Positions 1 to 9,551 of a stretch of DNA of 64,000 nt are shown here, in pieces. Position numbers and translations under genes: made by a program. This DNA is from Saccharopolyspora erythraea (GTDB taxonomy: Bacteria > Actinomycetota > Actinomycetes > Mycobacteriales > Pseudonocardiaceae), in NCBI RefSeq assembly GCF_018141105.1, contig NZ_CP054839.1, positions 1,860,001 through 1,924,000 on the forward strand. The letters run 5' to 3'. Position 1 is the stretch's first letter, and the number at the start of each line of letters is the position of its first letter. Under the pieces are notes generated by a model. It ran no database searches. It saw only the letters and a list, made by a program, of their open reading frames with translations, and was not told where the DNA came from.

Positions 1-980
1 CCCAGCCCGGCGCGCAGCCGCCGCAGCAGCCGCGCCTCGTGCTCGATGATCGGCCGCCAGCCGTCGGCGGCCAGGGTCTGGCAGGCGGTCGCCAGGGCGT
101 GCACGCCGACGGTGTTCGGCGACCCGGCCTCGTGCCGCTCGGGGCCGAGGTTCCAGCCGACCGAGGAGTCGCGCACCGCGCGGGTCGCTCCCCCACCGGC
201 GAGGTAGGGGTCGGCGGCGTTGAGCCAGTCGGCCCGGCCGACCAGCGCGCCCGCGCCGAAGGGGGCGTAGAGCTTGTGGGCGGAGACCGCGACGTAGTCG
301 ATGTCGAGCTCGCCGATCCGCACCGGCCGGTGCGGCGCGAGCTGGGCAGCGTCGAGGACGGTGCGGGCGCCCCGCCGCCGGGCTACGCGCGCGAGCTCGG
401 CGACCGGCCACACCTCGCCGGTCACGTTCGAGGCGCCGGTGAGCACCGCCAGGCGCGGCCCTTCCGGGCAGTCGGCCAGCGCGGCGTCGAGCGCTTCGAC
501 GGCGTCCTCCGGCGTCGCCGGAGTGGGCAGGCGCCGGACGCGGGGACCGCTGCCCCACGGCAGCAGCGCGGCGTGGTGCTCGGTGTCGAAGAGGACCACT
601 GACGTCGCCCGCGGCAAGGCCCTGGCCAGCAGGTTGAGCGCGTCGGTGGTGTTGCGGGTGAAGACCACCGCGTCGGTGTCGCGGGCGCCGGTGAAGGCCC
701 GCAGCTTCGCCCGCGCCCCCTCGTACACCCGCGTGCACACCTGGGAGGCGAACCCGGCGCCGCGGTGCACGCTGGCGTACCAGGGCAGCAGCTCGTCGAC
801 GGCGTCCCGCACGCCGCGCAGGCAGGGAGCGCTGGCGGCGTGGTCCAGGTTGGCGTAGCCGATCTGCCCGCCGGTCACCAGCGGCACCCGCAGCGCGTCG
901 CCCACGACGGCCGGAACGCGTGCGGCGGTGTCCACAACGGACTGCTCGGGAACCTGGAACGGTCTGGTGGCCACGGACAC
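1..980 (-). CDS. Class V aminotransferase (cysteine desulfurase-like), 3' end cut by window
   Basis: PLP-dependent fold-type I enzyme of the SufS/CsdA-like class V family. Translation of the minus strand gives an N-terminal YANLDHAASAP segment, VVFTRNTTDALNLLAR, LTGASNVTGEVWPV, the VLDAAQLAPH segment and SAHKLYAPFGAGAL, whose Lys should bind PLP. The GTG start at 980 has GGAGGGC just upstream. The C-terminus runs off the window. The substrate is unknown: many actinobacterial relatives are annotated as cysteine desulfurases but are not in suf or isc operons. A SAM-IV riboswitch lies directly upstream, so the likely job is in sulfur amino acid or methionine-linked metabolism rather than general Fe-S assembly. 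The family call is firm; the substrate is inference. Confidence 0.85.
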   Translation of the reverse strand, partial: MSVATRPFQVPEQSVVDTAARVPAVVGDALRVPLVTGGQIGYANLDHAASAPCLRGVRDAVDELLPWYASVHRGAGFASQVCTRVYEGARAKLRAFTGARDTDAVVFTRNTTDALNLLARALPRATSVVLFDTEHHAALLPWGSGPRVRRLPTPATPEDAVEALDAALADCPEGPRLAVLTGASNVTGEVWPVAELARVARRRGARTVLDAAQLAPHRPVRIGELDIDYVAVSAHKLYAPFGAGALVGRADWLNAADPYLAGGGATRAVRDSSVGWNLGPERHEAGSPNTVGVHALATACQTLAADGWRPIIEHEARLLRRLRAGL

Positions 981-1029
981 GATGCCCTCCTCGGGTCTGG
1001 TCGGACCCGAGTGGATCGGTGGGGCCCGC

Positions 1030-1140
1030 GCTTGCCGGGTCGCCCTGCGCGACCGGCCAGGTCCTCACCCGGGGCACCCCACCGCGGTAGGAGGGTTGCC
1101 GGCCAGCAAGCCGGGGCTTGACGCTGGCGCTCATGACCTT
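1030..1140 (-). ncRNA. SAM-IV riboswitch
   Basis: Read on the minus strand, this 5' leader begins GGTCATGAGCGCCAGCG, continues with CCCCGGCTTGCTGGCCGGCAACC and CCGCGGTGGGGTGCCCCGGG, and closes with GAGGACC. GGTC/GACC forms the outer helix and a further hairpin (GGTCGC..GCGACC) follows. This matches the actinobacterial SAM-IV aptamer layout as I remember it. It ends about 50 nt before the GTG at 980, so S-adenosylmethionine probably represses the downstream aminotransferase. Boundaries are approximate; no alignment could be run. Confidence 0.8.
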
Positions 1141-1226
1141 CGGAGCACAACTTAGGAGGCGGCCGCACCGCGCCACAACCGCCGTCCCAGGAAATGGGAG
1201 CGGTCTCGGTCACAGGGGGCGGGCCG

Positions 1227-1649
1227 TCACACGGGCAGCGGCACGAACTTGATGCCCGTCACCGCTGAAGCACCGCGCACGAGTCGTTGATCCGTTGCAA
1301 GCAGAGGAGCGTCCAGTGTCTCCGCGAGGGACACGTAGTACGCATCAGCCGCATGAACGGCGTGCCGCAACGACCAGACACGGTCGAAATGGGCGCGCAG
1401 CGGGTGAAGTTCGATGTTCAGAGCCGTGGCGTCCTGCAGGATCTCTTCGGCACGCCGCCGGTCGAGGTAACCGCCCCGCTCAAGCCGCCGCACGACTGAC
1501 AGCACCTCTTCGTCCAGCAGCATCGGCGCGTGCAGGCTGACGGCCGGCCCCGCGAGAACGGCTTCGATCGCTGGGGCGGTCTCCTGCCCCGTCAAGTAGT
1601 CGAGCAGGGCGGAAGCGTCGAGGATGATCGGCGAGCTGCTCACGCTCAA
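1227..1649 (-). CDS. vapC: VapC-type PIN-domain toxin
   Basis: A 140-residue PIN-domain protein, probably a ribonuclease toxin. It opens with IILDASALLDYL, carrying the first acidic metal-binding residue. Conserved acidic positions follow in LLDEEVLSVVRRL, and HAADAYYVSLAETL and LATDQRLVRG form the C-terminal metal site. The length is typical of VapC. The ATG overlaps the stop codon of the upstream antitoxin gene by 4 bp (1646-1649), the usual coupling for such pairs. It sits between the SAM-IV leader and ileS with no functional link to either. The RNA target cannot be inferred. Confidence 0.85.
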   Translation of the reverse strand: MSVSSSPIILDASALLDYLTGQETAPAIEAVLAGPAVSLHAPMLLDEEVLSVVRRLERGGYLDRRRAEEILQDATALNIELHPLRAHFDRVWSLRHAVHAADAYYVSLAETLDAPLLATDQRLVRGASAVTGIKFVPLPV

Positions 1650-1876
1650 CTGTCCTCGCGCATCTCGCTGAGTATCTCCGAAGGGGCCTTGGTCAAACGA
1701 ACCGGTGTGCGCGAGCGAACTCGTTTGAGCACTTCCTCCTGCGTCGGGCGCACAGCGACCTTGTCCAGCTCATGCCGGATGAACTCGGACAACGACTGCC
1801 CGGCCTCCGCGGCTCGTGCCTTCAACTTGCGATGCGTGTCCTCGGATACGTCCCGGACCTGGACAAGCACTCCCAT
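1646..1876 (-). CDS. vapB: VapB/FitA-like ribbon-helix-helix antitoxin
   Basis: A 76-residue antitoxin partner of the PIN protein. The N-terminus (VLVQVRDVSEDTHRKLKARA, then AGQSLSEFIRHEL) has the beta strand and two helices of a FitA-type ribbon-helix-helix DNA-binding domain. The C-terminal tail is charged and would wrap the toxin. It is the first gene of the two-gene operon and overlaps vapC by 4 bp. By family precedent the complex should repress its own promoter just upstream of 1876. The family call is secure from the N-terminal motif and the neighbour. Confidence 0.82.
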   Translation of the reverse strand: MGVLVQVRDVSEDTHRKLKARAAEAGQSLSEFIRHELDKVAVRPTQEEVLKRVRSRTPVRLTKAPSEILSEMREDS

Positions 1877-1960
1877 GCAACCAGTATGTCTTCAGCCTGT
1901 GTGCATGGCAACACTCGTCCGGGTGGGCTCCGCCGCCGGAGCCCACCCGGAAACCGCAGG

Positions 1961-4900
1961 TCAGACCTTCGCGACCGCGACCGCGATCTCGGTGCCCTCG
2001 CCGACGGTGCCCGCGAAGCCGCCTTCGGCACCGCCCGCCTCCAGGGCCTCGGCCAGGGTCTCGCCCGCGATGAACTCGCGGTGCGCCTCGACGGCCTCCA
2101 GCACCTCGGCAGGCGCCGACACCACGACCCGGACCCGGTCGGAGACCTCGAAGTCCGCCTCGCGCCGCGCCTGCTGCACGACCCGGACCACGTCGCGGGC
2201 CAGGCCCTCCAGCGCCAGCTCCGGCGTCACCTCGGTGTCGAGCACGACCAGGCCGCTGCCACCGGGCAGCGCCGCCGCGGCACCGGTGTCGGTGGACACC
2301 AGGCGCTCGCTGAACTCGCCCTCCCGCAGCTCGATCCCGGCCGCGACCACGTTGCCTGCGGGCGTGCGGGTCCAGTCACCGGACTTGACCGCCTTGATCA
2401 CCGTCTGCACGTCCTTGCCCAGCCGCGGACCGGCCGCCCGCGCGTTGACCGCGACCTCGAACCGGCCGTGCGCGGCGACGTCGGTGGTCAGCTCGACGGA
2501 CTTGACGTTCACCTCGTCGCGGATGAGGTCGGCGAACTGCCGCAGCGACTCCGCCTCCGGCGTCGCGACGACCAGCTCGGCCAGCGGCAGCCGGACCCGC
2601 AGCTTGTTGGACTTGCGCAGCGCCAGCGCCGAGGAGCAGACCTGGCGCACCCGGTCCATCGCCGAGACCAGCGCCGCGTCGGCGGGCAGCTCATCGACGA
2701 GCGGCCAGTCCGCCAGGTGCACCGAGCGGCCGCCGGTGAGCCCCCGCCAGACCGACTCCGCGGTCAGCGGCAGCAGCGGCGCGACGACCCGGCAGGTCAC
2801 CTCGAGCACGGTGTGCAGGGTGTCGATCGCGTCGCGGTCGCCTGCCCAGAACCGGTCGCGCGAGCGCCGCACGTACCAGTTGGTCAGCACCTCCAGGAAC
2901 TCCCGCACCGTCGCGCAGGCCCCCGCCAGGTCGAAGACGTCCATCGCGTCCTGCACGTCGCCGACCAGCTCGTGGGTCTTGGCCAGCACGTAGCGGTCGA
3001 GCACGTGCCTGCTGTCCACTCTGGACCGGCCCTCGACGCCGTCGGCGTTGGCGTACAGCGCCAGGAAGTACCACGAGTTCCACAGCGGCAGCACGGCCTG
3101 GCGCACCGCGTCGCGGATGCCCCGCTCGGTGACGACCAGGTCGCCGCCGCGCAGGATCGGGCTCGACATCAGGAACCAGCGCATCGCGTCGGAACCGTCG
3201 CGGTCGAAGACCTCGTTGACGTCGGGGTAGTTGCGCTTGGACTTCGACATCTTCAGGCCGTCGTGGCCCAGCACGATGCCGTGCGCCACGACGTTGGAGA
3301 ACGCCGGGCGGTCGAACAGCGCGGTGGCCAGCACGTGCAGCGTGTAGAACCAGCCGCGGGTCTGGCCGTTGTACTCGACGATGAAGTCGCCCGGGTAGTG
3401 GTGCTCGAACCACTCGGCGTTCTCGAACGGGTAGTGCACCTGGGCGTAGGGCATCGACCCCGACTCGAACCAGCAGTCGAGCACCTCGGGCACCCGGCGC
3501 ATCGTCGACTTCCCGGTCGGGTCGTCGGGGTTGGGCCGGGTCAGCTCGTCGATCTGCGGCCGGTGCAGGTCGGTGGGCCGCACGCCGAAGTCGCGCTCCA
3601 GCTCGTCCAGCGAGCCGTAGACGTCGGTGCGCGGGTAGGCCGGGTCGTCGGAGACCCACACCGGGATCGGCGAGCCCCAGTACCGGTTGCGGGAGATGTT
3701 CCAGTCCCGGGCGTTCTCCAGCCACTTGCCGAACTGGCCGTCGCGGATGTGCTCGGGCGACCAGTTGATGCGCTGGTTCAGCTCGACCATCCGGTCCTTG
3801 AACTGGCTGACCGCCACGAACCACGACGACACCGGGCGCTGGATCAGCGGGTTGTCGCAGCGCCAGCAGTGCGGGTACGGGTGGTCGTAGGTCTCGTGGC
3901 GCAGCAGCAGTCCCGCGTCCTTGAGGTCGCGGATGATCTGCTTGTTGGCGTCGAAGATGTGCTGGCCCGCATACGGCGGGGCCTCGGCGGTGAACTTGCC
4001 GTGCGCGTCCACCGGGACCGCCAGCTCGACGTCGGCGGCGTCGGTGACGGTCTTGTCGTCCTCGCCGAACGGCGCGATGTGCACTATGCCGGTGCCGTCG
4101 TCGGTGGTGACGAAGTCACCGGGCAGCACCTGGTGGGCGTTGCGGTTGCCGGCGAAGAAGTCGAACGGCGGCGTGTAGCCGACGCCGAGCAGGTCCTCGC
4201 CCTTCATCCGCCCGACCACGTGGTCGGCGACGTCCTCGCCCAGCTCCCGCGCGTAGGCCCCCAGCCGCGCCTCGGCCAGCACGTAGCGCTCGGCGCTGTT
4301 GGCGGGCGCCACCACCACGTAGTCGACCTCGGGGTGCACGGCGGCGGCGAAGTTCGACGGCAGCGTCCACGGGGTCGTCGTCCAGACCAGGGCCAGCGCG
4401 CCGTCGTAGACCTCGCCCGGCGCGTTCAGGCGCAGCCCGACGGTGACCGCCGGGTCCTGGCGCTGGCGGTAGACGTCGTCCATGCGGGTCTCGGTGTTGG
4501 ACAGCGGCGTCTCGCAGCGCCAGCAGTACCAGAGCACCCGGAAGCCCTCGTAGACCAGACCCTTGTCCCACAGGGTCTTGAACGCCCACATGACGCTTTC
4601 CATGTAGTCCAGGTCGAGCGTCTTGTAGTCGTTGTCGAAGTCGACCCACCGGGCCTGGCGGGTGACGTAGTCCTCCCAGTCGGCGGTGTAGCGCAGGACC
4701 GACGTGCGGCAGGCGTCGTTGAACGCCGCCACGCCCATGCTCTCGATCTCGGACTTGGAGGTGATGCCGAGCTGCTTCTCGGCCTCGACCTCGGCGGGCA
4801 GGCCGTGGCAGTCCCAGCCGAACCGGCGCTCCACCCGGCGGCCGCGCATCGTCTGGTAGCGCGGCACGGCGTCCTTGACGTAGCCGGTGAGCAGGTGGCC

Positions 4901-5113
4901 GTAGTGCGGCAGGCCGTTGGCGAAGGGCGGGCCGTCGTAGAAGACGAACTCGTTGGCCCCGTTGGTGCCCGCCTCCCTGGCCTGCACGCTGGCCTGGAAG
5001 GTCTTGTCGTCGGCCCAGTAGTCCAGGACCTGGCGCTCGATCCCGGGGAACGACGGCTGCGCGGCGACGCCCTGGGCGTCGGTGCCGTTGAACGAAACCT
5101 TGGGATAGGCCAT
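1961..5113 (-). CDS. ileS: Isoleucyl-tRNA synthetase
   Basis: Charges tRNA-Ile with isoleucine in the cytoplasm. The product is 1050 residues, the length of the longer IleS class. The class I signature appears as GLPHYGH (HIGH variant) after [12 protein letters not shown], and [11 protein letters not shown] is the KMSKS loop. WCRC-like pairs ([19 protein letters not shown]) and [12 protein letters not shown] are typical of this enzyme, and the CP1 editing domain lies between the motifs. The ATG at 5113 was chosen because the protein then begins [10 protein letters not shown]; longer in-frame starts would read through the T-box leader. Regulation is by that T-box. The C-terminal half is the anticodon-binding region with a long actinobacterial tail. 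Confidence 0.97.
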   Translation of the reverse strand: MAYPKVSFNGTDAQGVAAQPSFPGIERQVLDYWADDKTFQASVQAREAGTNGANEFVFYDGPPFANGLPHYGHLLTGYVKDAVPRYQTMRGRRVERRFGWDCHGLPAEVEAEKQLGITSKSEIESMGVAAFNDACRTSVLRYTADWEDYVTRQARWVDFDNDYKTLDLDYMESVMWAFKTLWDKGLVYEGFRVLWYCWRCETPLSNTETRMDDVYRQRQDPAVTVGLRLNAPGEVYDGALALVWTTTPWTLPSNFAAAVHPEVDYVVVAPANSAERYVLAEARLGAYARELGEDVADHVVGRMKGEDLLGVGYTPPFDFFAGNRNAHQVLPGDFVTTDDGTGIVHIAPFGEDDKTVTDAADVELAVPVDAHGKFTAEAPPYAGQHIFDANKQIIRDLKDAGLLLRHETYDHPYPHCWRCDNPLIQRPVSSWFVAVSQFKDRMVELNQRINWSPEHIRDGQFGKWLENARDWNISRNRYWGSPIPVWVSDDPAYPRTDVYGSLDELERDFGVRPTDLHRPQIDELTRPNPDDPTGKSTMRRVPEVLDCWFESGSMPYAQVHYPFENAEWFEHHYPGDFIVEYNGQTRGWFYTLHVLATALFDRPAFSNVVAHGIVLGHDGLKMSKSKRNYPDVNEVFDRDGSDAMRWFLMSSPILRGGDLVVTERGIRDAVRQAVLPLWNSWYFLALYANADGVEGRSRVDSRHVLDRYVLAKTHELVGDVQDAMDVFDLAGACATVREFLEVLTNWYVRRSRDRFWAGDRDAIDTLHTVLEVTCRVVAPLLPLTAESVWRGLTGGRSVHLADWPLVDELPADAALVSAMDRVRQVCSSALALRKSNKLRVRLPLAELVVATPEAESLRQFADLIRDEVNVKSVELTTDVAAHGRFEVAVNARAAGPRLGKDVQTVIKAVKSGDWTRTPAGNVVAAGIELREGEFSERLVSTDTGAAAALPGGSGLVVLDTEVTPELALEGLARDVVRVVQQARREADFEVSDRVRVVVSAPAEVLEAVEAHREFIAGETLAEALEAGGAEGGFAGTVGEGTEIAVAVAKV

Positions 5114-5119
5114 CGCGGA

Positions 5120-5345
5120 TGTGCTCCTCGCGGTGTGTCGGGTCCACCCGGGGACGACACAGGTGCCGCGGTACCACCCCGCTTGCCGCCGGCGCGGAGA
5201 CGCCGACGACCTCTCGTTGGCCGGCTGTGACGGGCCGGACCCGTCCGGTTCTACTGAGGCCGCGGGGGCCCGTTCTTCCGGAGGCTCCCCGGTGATGGCC
5301 GGATCAACGCCGTGGTGTTCGAAGCTTGAACCTCCGGGGAACGAC
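5120..5345 (-). ncRNA. T-box leader of ileS (Ile specifier)
   Basis: On the minus strand the leader holds GGCCATCACCGGGGAGCC, with ATC as the probable isoleucine specifier (complement of 5294-5296), then CTCCGGAAGAACG. The T-box core GGGGTGGTACCGCGG lies at 5167-5181, about 55 nt before the ATG. GAGGAG, the likely ribosome binding site, follows closely, and no terminator U-run is visible. That fits the actinobacterial class of T-boxes that control translation by exposing the Shine-Dalgarno when uncharged tRNA-Ile binds. Boundaries are estimated. Confidence 0.85.
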
Positions 5346-5500
5346 GTCCCAGGAAGTGAGGTGCCCAGGATAGCGCGCGGGCGCCACCCGTTGTTCCGGG
5401 GCCGCACAGCTCGGCCGATGACCTGCGCGCCCGCTGCCGACCTCGACCTCCAGGCACAACCGAACCGACCGCTCCGGCTCGTGGTTCGGCCACCTCCCGG

Positions 5501-5980
5501 TCAGTCGGAGGCGGTCGCACGCCGCCGGTCCGCCAGCGTGGCGTCCGGCGAGCACTGCGCGCAGGGCCCGAAGCCGAGCTCGCGCGCCTCCCGCACGGGC
5601 AGCGGGAGCACCTCGCGGCCGCCGAGCCACCCGCAGGACCGGAGGTGGTAGCGGGGCCGCTCGTCGATGACGACGACCTCGGCTTCCAGCTCCGACACCA
5701 CGAGCAGGTCCGCAGCGTCGGTGTCCTCCTCCGCGGGCTCCACCTCCGCGTCGGGGGGCTCCTGCGCGGCAGGCGCGGGCTGCTCACCCTCGGTCCCGGA
5801 CCACCGCACCGCCGACGAGCTCGCTTCCCGTCGGCGCCGCGCCCGGTCCACGACCAGCAGCACCACGCCCATCACGCACAGCAGAACCGACGCCCAGGCC
5901 CACTCGGGGCGATCGACGACGACCGCGCCGACCAGCACCCCGCCGGCCGCCAGGACCAGCAGCAGCACGATCAACAGCAC
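5501..5980 (-). CDS. Conserved two-TM membrane protein with Cys-rich tail
   Basis: A 159-residue protein of unknown function. Residues 1-22 and about 28-45 are hydrophobic and should form two membrane helices, followed by a basic RARRRREA stop-transfer. An acidic, low-complexity linker comes next (about residues 65-90). The C-terminal domain has YHLRSCGWLGG and GFGPCAQCSPDATL, and its three cysteines and one histidine look like a possible small metal site. It sits between wag31 and ileS on the same strand. A role in the envelope or division is only suggested by position. No named family is recognised with confidence. Confidence 0.7.
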   Translation of the reverse strand: MLLIVLLLVLAAGGVLVGAVVVDRPEWAWASVLLCVMGVVLLVVDRARRRREASSSAVRWSGTEGEQPAPAAQEPPDAEVEPAEEDTDAADLLVVSELEAEVVVIDERPRYHLRSCGWLGGREVLPLPVREARELGFGPCAQCSPDATLADRRRATASD

Positions 5981-6067
5981 GTCACTTCACGCCCTTTGCA
6001 CGGCCCGGCCGGGACGGCCTCCGGCGGCGATACCTCCCCAGGTCACCGCCGCCGACAGCCGTCGTCG

Positions 6068-6895
6068 TCAGCCCGCCTCGGCGGCACGCGCCCCGAAGCT
6101 GTAGCTCTGCTGGCCGGAGGAGCGGCTGCCGCTCTCGGCCGGCGCCGCCGAACCGCGGTCCTGCAGCTCGCGGAGCTGCGACTCCAGGTAGGTCTGCAGT
6201 CTGGTGCGGTACTCGCGCTCGAAGGTGCGCAGCGTGTCGATCTTCTTCTCGAGCGCGTTCTTCTCCTGCGTGATGTTGCCCATCACCTCGGCGTGCTTGC
6301 GCTGGGCGTCGCGCTCCAGCCCGGCGGCCTTCTCCCTGGCCTGCCGCTCCAGGGTCTCGGCCCTGGTCCGCGCGTCGTTGAGCATGGTCTCCGCGCGGGT
6401 GCGCGACTCGTTGACCATGCTGTCGCTCTTGGCGCGCGCGTCGGAGAGCAGCTGCTCGGACTTGGTCCGGGCCTCCGACAGCATGCCGTCGGCCTCGGCC
6501 TTGGCCTCCCCGGTCAGGCGGTCGGCCATCTCCTGCGCGAGGCCGAGCACCTTGGCGGCCTGCACGTGATGATCGCCACCCGGCGACGTCTGCTCAGCAG
6601 CGGTCGGTGCCGGGACCGGCGCCAGCCGACGGGGCTCCTCCACCACGGGGGCCGGTGCCGCGGAGACCTGCGCCGCCTGGCTGCGGGCGTCGTCCAGGTC
6701 GACCTGCGCGGTCTGCAGCTGCGACTCCAGCTGCTCGACCTGGCTGCGCAGGTCGTTGTTCTCCTCGACCAGGCGGGCAAGCTCGGCTTCAACCAGGTCG
6801 AGGAAAGCGTCAACCTCGTCCTCGTTGTAGCCCCGCTTGCCGATCGGAGGTTTGCTGAACGCGACGTTATGAACGTCGGCGGGGGTCAAGCCCAC
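6068..6895 (-). CDS. wag31: DivIVA-family polar growth protein Wag31
   Basis: Coiled-coil cytoskeletal protein that marks cell poles and directs tip growth in actinobacteria. The N-terminus ([20 protein letters not shown], then [17 protein letters not shown]) is the DivIVA membrane-binding domain. A first coiled coil covers about residues 30-75, a Pro/Ala-rich linker about 75-105, and a long second coiled coil about 115-245. Its length of 275 is normal for actinobacterial DivIVA. It is the downstream member of the ftsZ-pgeF-PLP-sepF-yggT-wag31 series. In relatives it is a substrate of the Ser/Thr kinases PknA and PknB; no kinase gene lies in this window. Confidence 0.95.
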   Translation of the reverse strand: MGLTPADVHNVAFSKPPIGKRGYNEDEVDAFLDLVEAELARLVEENNDLRSQVEQLESQLQTAQVDLDDARSQAAQVSAAPAPVVEEPRRLAPVPAPTAAEQTSPGGDHHVQAAKVLGLAQEMADRLTGEAKAEADGMLSEARTKSEQLLSDARAKSDSMVNESRTRAETMLNDARTRAETLERQAREKAAGLERDAQRKHAEVMGNITQEKNALEKKIDTLRTFEREYRTRLQTYLESQLRELQDRGSAAPAESGSRSSGQQSYSFGARAAEAG

Positions 6896-6942
6896 AAGAT
6901 CACCTCACGCACTCCTCGGCTGCGGGTCGTCCGGGTTCCCCG

Positions 6943-7227
6943 TCACCCGGACTTCACCAGTTGCATCAGTATGAACACAACCAGCAGCAGCACCATAATC
7001 GATAGGTCCAGTCCGACGCCGCCGATCCGGACCGTCGGGATCACCCGACGCAGAAGTCGGATCGGCGGGTCGGTCACTGTGTAGATGCTCTCCAACGCGA
7101 TTGCAACCCCCCCTGCGGGGCGCCAGTCGCGCGCGAACACCCGAACGAGCTCGATCACGATACGTGCCGTGAGCAGCAGCCAGAAGAAGAAGAGAACGTA
7201 ATAAAGGACGATCAGCGCCGGTTCCAC
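6943..7227 (-). CDS. YggT-family membrane protein
   Basis: A 94-residue integral membrane protein. Two hydrophobic segments (about residues 5-28 and 70-92) flank the family motif TDPPIRLLRRVIP and the GLDLSIMVLLLVVF helix. It lies between sepF and wag31, the standard actinobacterial position, with a short gap on either side, so it is probably cotranscribed. The biochemical role is unsettled; relatives have been linked to division, osmotic tolerance and cofactor assembly in chloroplast homologs. Start: ATG at 7227. Confidence 0.88.
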   Translation of the reverse strand: MEPALIVLYYVLFFFWLLLTARIVIELVRVFARDWRPAGGVAIALESIYTVTDPPIRLLRRVIPTVRIGGVGLDLSIMVLLLVVFILMQLVKSG

Positions 7228-7246
7228 GCTTCAACTGTGCCACCAC

Positions 7247-7885
7247 TCACCCGTAGTTGAAAAAGGCGCCCTCGGCGAGGCGGCGCTTGTCCTCGGCCGC
7301 CACGTCCACGTTGGGCGGTGAGAGCAAGAACACTCGATTGGTGACCTTCTCGATCGAACCGCGGAGGGCGAACGCCAGCCCGGCGGCGAAGTCCACCAGC
7401 CGCTTGGCGTCCGCTTCGTCCATTTCCGTCAGGTTCATGATCACCGGTGTGCCGTCGCGATACTGCTCGCCGATGGTGCGGGCCTCGCTGTAACTGCGCG
7501 GATGCAGGGTTGTGATCTTGCTCAAGTTGAAATGGCTGCCGGTATCGGTTACGGCCCGCAGGCGGGAAACCTGCTCCCGGTGCGCGTCGGACCCCAGCGG
7601 CGCCCGGACGGGCGGCTCCGACGGGGACCACTGCCTGCGCGAACGCGCCGGCTCGCGGAACTCCTCGCCGTAGTCGCCGCCGTCCTCCTCGGCCTCCTGC
7701 TGGTAGCCGCCCCGGACGCCGCCGGCAACGCGCCGGCGGCCACCCACCCGGTCGGGTGGTGCGTCGTAGGAGGTGTCGGGGTCCGCGTAGCGGTCGCGGT
7801 AGACCACCTCGTCGTCGTAGACCTCGTCGATCTCGTCGGCGGGGACCATGCCGAAGTAAGCCTTCAGCTTGTGCAAAGCGCTCAT
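7247..7885 (-). CDS. sepF: Cell division protein SepF
   Basis: Membrane-anchoring partner of FtsZ, needed where FtsA is absent, as in most actinobacteria. The product is 212 residues. The N-terminus MSALHKLKAYFGM is an amphipathic membrane-targeting helix, residues about 15-95 are an acidic/Arg-rich linker, and the C-terminal domain holds LHPRSYSEARTIGEQYRDG and VIMNLTEMD, followed by VDFAAGLAFALRGSIEKV and FLLSP. The start at 7885 was preferred over an upstream ATG at 7912 because AGGAAGG sits 8 nt before it and homologs begin at this Met. No ftsA is seen in the window, in keeping with SepF taking that role. Confidence 0.95.
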   Translation of the reverse strand: MSALHKLKAYFGMVPADEIDEVYDDEVVYRDRYADPDTSYDAPPDRVGGRRRVAGGVRGGYQQEAEEDGGDYGEEFREPARSRRQWSPSEPPVRAPLGSDAHREQVSRLRAVTDTGSHFNLSKITTLHPRSYSEARTIGEQYRDGTPVIMNLTEMDEADAKRLVDFAAGLAFALRGSIEKVTNRVFLLSPPNVDVAAEDKRRLAEGAFFNYG

Positions 7886-7955
7886 CGGCATGCCCTTCCT
7901 CTGCGACTCCACAGCAGCCGAGCGCGAGCGGCCGACCCTCGACCCCCCGATACGG

Positions 7956-8699
7956 CTACGGCGAGATTAACCGGCGACCTCCCAGCAGCGCAGTTCCGAC
8001 ACGCACGCGTGTCGAGCCGTGCGCCACCGCACTCTCGAGGTCGCCGCTCATTCCAGCCGACATTTCAACAGCTTCGGGGTAGTCCTCCTGCAGGCGCCGG
8101 GCAATCCCTGAAAGTGTAGCGAAGGCCACATCCGGGTCTCCGCCAAGGGGTGCCACGGCCATCACTCCCCGCAACCGAAGATCACTGTGGCGGGTGATCT
8201 CGGCGGCGAGTGCGGAAACGTCGCCGGGCGGACATCCGCCGCGCCCGGCGGCATCGTCTAGGCCGACCTGGATCAGCACGTCGAGCGGTTCGCCGCGCTC
8301 CCCCGCGTCGAGCGCGCTGGCCGTCGCCCGCCGCAGCGCCTCCGCGAGCCGCACGCTGTCGACCGACTCCACGACGTCGGCCCAGCGGACCACCGAGCGG
8401 GCCTTGTTGCGTTGCAACTGCCCGATCATGTGCCAGCGCACCGCGGTGTCCGGGCGCAGCTCGGAGAACTCGGCCACCTTGCCGCGCGCCTCCTGCTCGC
8501 GGTTCTCGGCCAGTTCGGTCAGCCCCAAGTCGGCCAGCAGCGCCGCGTCGGTCGCCGGGAATGTCTTGGTGACCGCCAGCAACTCGACCTCTTCCGGCTG
8601 CCTGCCCGCGGCGCGGCAGGCGGCGTCGACGCGCTCGCGCACCTCCCGCAGCGACTCGGCGATCTCGGCCTTGCGCTCCTGCCTGCTCTCCTCGCTCAC
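7956..8699 (-). CDS. YggS/PROSC-family PLP-binding protein
   Basis: PLP homeostasis protein with an alanine-racemase-like TIM barrel and no known catalytic activity. The product is 247 residues. LLAVTKTFPATDAALLADLG contains the PLP-binding Lys (about K45). GLTELAENREQEARGK, HMIGQLQRNKARSVV, LRLRGVMAVAP and SAGMSGDLESAVAHGSTRVR are family blocks. The GTG start at 8699 overlaps the pgeF stop as GTGA. In actinobacteria and firmicutes this gene sits beside sepF and ftsZ, as here. The reason for that conserved linkage is not known. Confidence 0.93.
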   Translation of the reverse strand: MSEESRQERKAEIAESLREVRERVDAACRAAGRQPEEVELLAVTKTFPATDAALLADLGLTELAENREQEARGKVAEFSELRPDTAVRWHMIGQLQRNKARSVVRWADVVESVDSVRLAEALRRATASALDAGERGEPLDVLIQVGLDDAAGRGGCPPGDVSALAAEITRHSDLRLRGVMAVAPLGGDPDVAFATLSGIARRLQEDYPEAVEMSAGMSGDLESAVAHGSTRVRVGTALLGGRRLISP

Positions 8700-9505
8700 C
8701 GCTGGTCCTCCGGCTCCGCCCACACGACCGCGGCGAAGCGGCCGGTCCGGCCGCCGTCGCGGCGGTGGCTGTAGAGCTCGCGGGACTCCATCGTGCAGCG
8801 CGGGTCGACGCCGATGCCGGCGATCCCGGCGGCCGCGAGCTGCTCCCACAGCCCGGCGCGGATGTCGAGTCCGGTGGTGCCCTTGCGGGTCTTGCAGGCG
8901 CTGCCGGGCAGGTGCAGCTCCACGTCGGCCTGCATCTCCGGCGGCACCTCGTAGCACTCGCCGCAGGCCGCCGGACCGAGCAGCGCCTCGATGCGGTCGA
9001 GCCGGGCTCCGGCCTCCTGCATGGCCTTCAGCGCGGACACCACGACCCCGACGCGTGCACCGACCCGGCCGGCGTGCACGGCCGACACCACGCCGCTCTC
9101 CGGGTCGCCCAGCAGCACCGGCACGCAGTCGGCGGTCAGCGCGACCAGCGCGAGCCCCGGCTCGGCGGTCACCAGCGCGTCGGTCGCCTCGACCGGCTCC
9201 GGAACCGGGCCGTCGACGACGGCGGCGTTGCGGCCGTGGATCTGCTCCATCCACACCAGCCGGTCCTCGGCCAGGCCGATTCCCTCGGCGAGCTTGCGCT
9301 GGTTGGCCGCCACCGCCGCAGGGTCGTCACCGACCCGGCCGCCGAGGTTGAACGAGTCGAACGGCGGCCGGGACGCACCGCCTTCCCGCGTGGTGATCAC
9401 GCGACGAATCCGCACTGGCTCTCCATCCCTCCCACGGGCCGGCTCGCCCGCCCGAACGAAAACGACACCGGAGGCCGAAGCTCTCCGGTGTCGATTCTCG
9501 CTCAT
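8696..9505 (-). CDS. pgeF: YfiH/PgeF-family multicopper-polyphenol-oxidase-fold protein
   Basis: A 269-residue member of the DUF152/laccase-fold family. Its characterised relatives are reported as purine nucleoside phosphorylase/adenosine deaminase enzymes and as a peptidoglycan editing factor that limits misincorporation of L-Ser in place of L-Ala. Family signatures are present: VWMEQIHGRNAAVVD, LTADCVPVLLGDP (Cys ligand), VSAVHAGRVGA (His ligand), CGECYEVPPEMQ and LDIRAGLWEQL. It lies 46 bp downstream of ftsZ and overlaps the PLP-protein gene by 4 bp. The location inside a cell wall cluster supports the peptidoglycan quality role, by inference. Confidence 0.9.
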   Translation of the reverse strand: MSENRHRRASASGVVFVRAGEPARGRDGEPVRIRRVITTREGGASRPPFDSFNLGGRVGDDPAAVAANQRKLAEGIGLAEDRLVWMEQIHGRNAAVVDGPVPEPVEATDALVTAEPGLALVALTADCVPVLLGDPESGVVSAVHAGRVGARVGVVVSALKAMQEAGARLDRIEALLGPAACGECYEVPPEMQADVELHLPGSACKTRKGTTGLDIRAGLWEQLAAAGIAGIGVDPRCTMESRELYSHRRDGGRTGRFAAVVWAEPEDQR

Positions 9506-9551
9506 CGCGGCGGCGGGACCGCATCCCCACGACGCGGACCGCGCGGGCCGT

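Noticed and set aside
1772-5230. Very long open frame on the plus strand, about 1150 codons, opposite ileS
   Set aside because: It is rich in Arg, Val, Gln, His and Leu without domains, and mirrors the codon pattern of ileS. High-GC genes commonly leave such antisense frames open.
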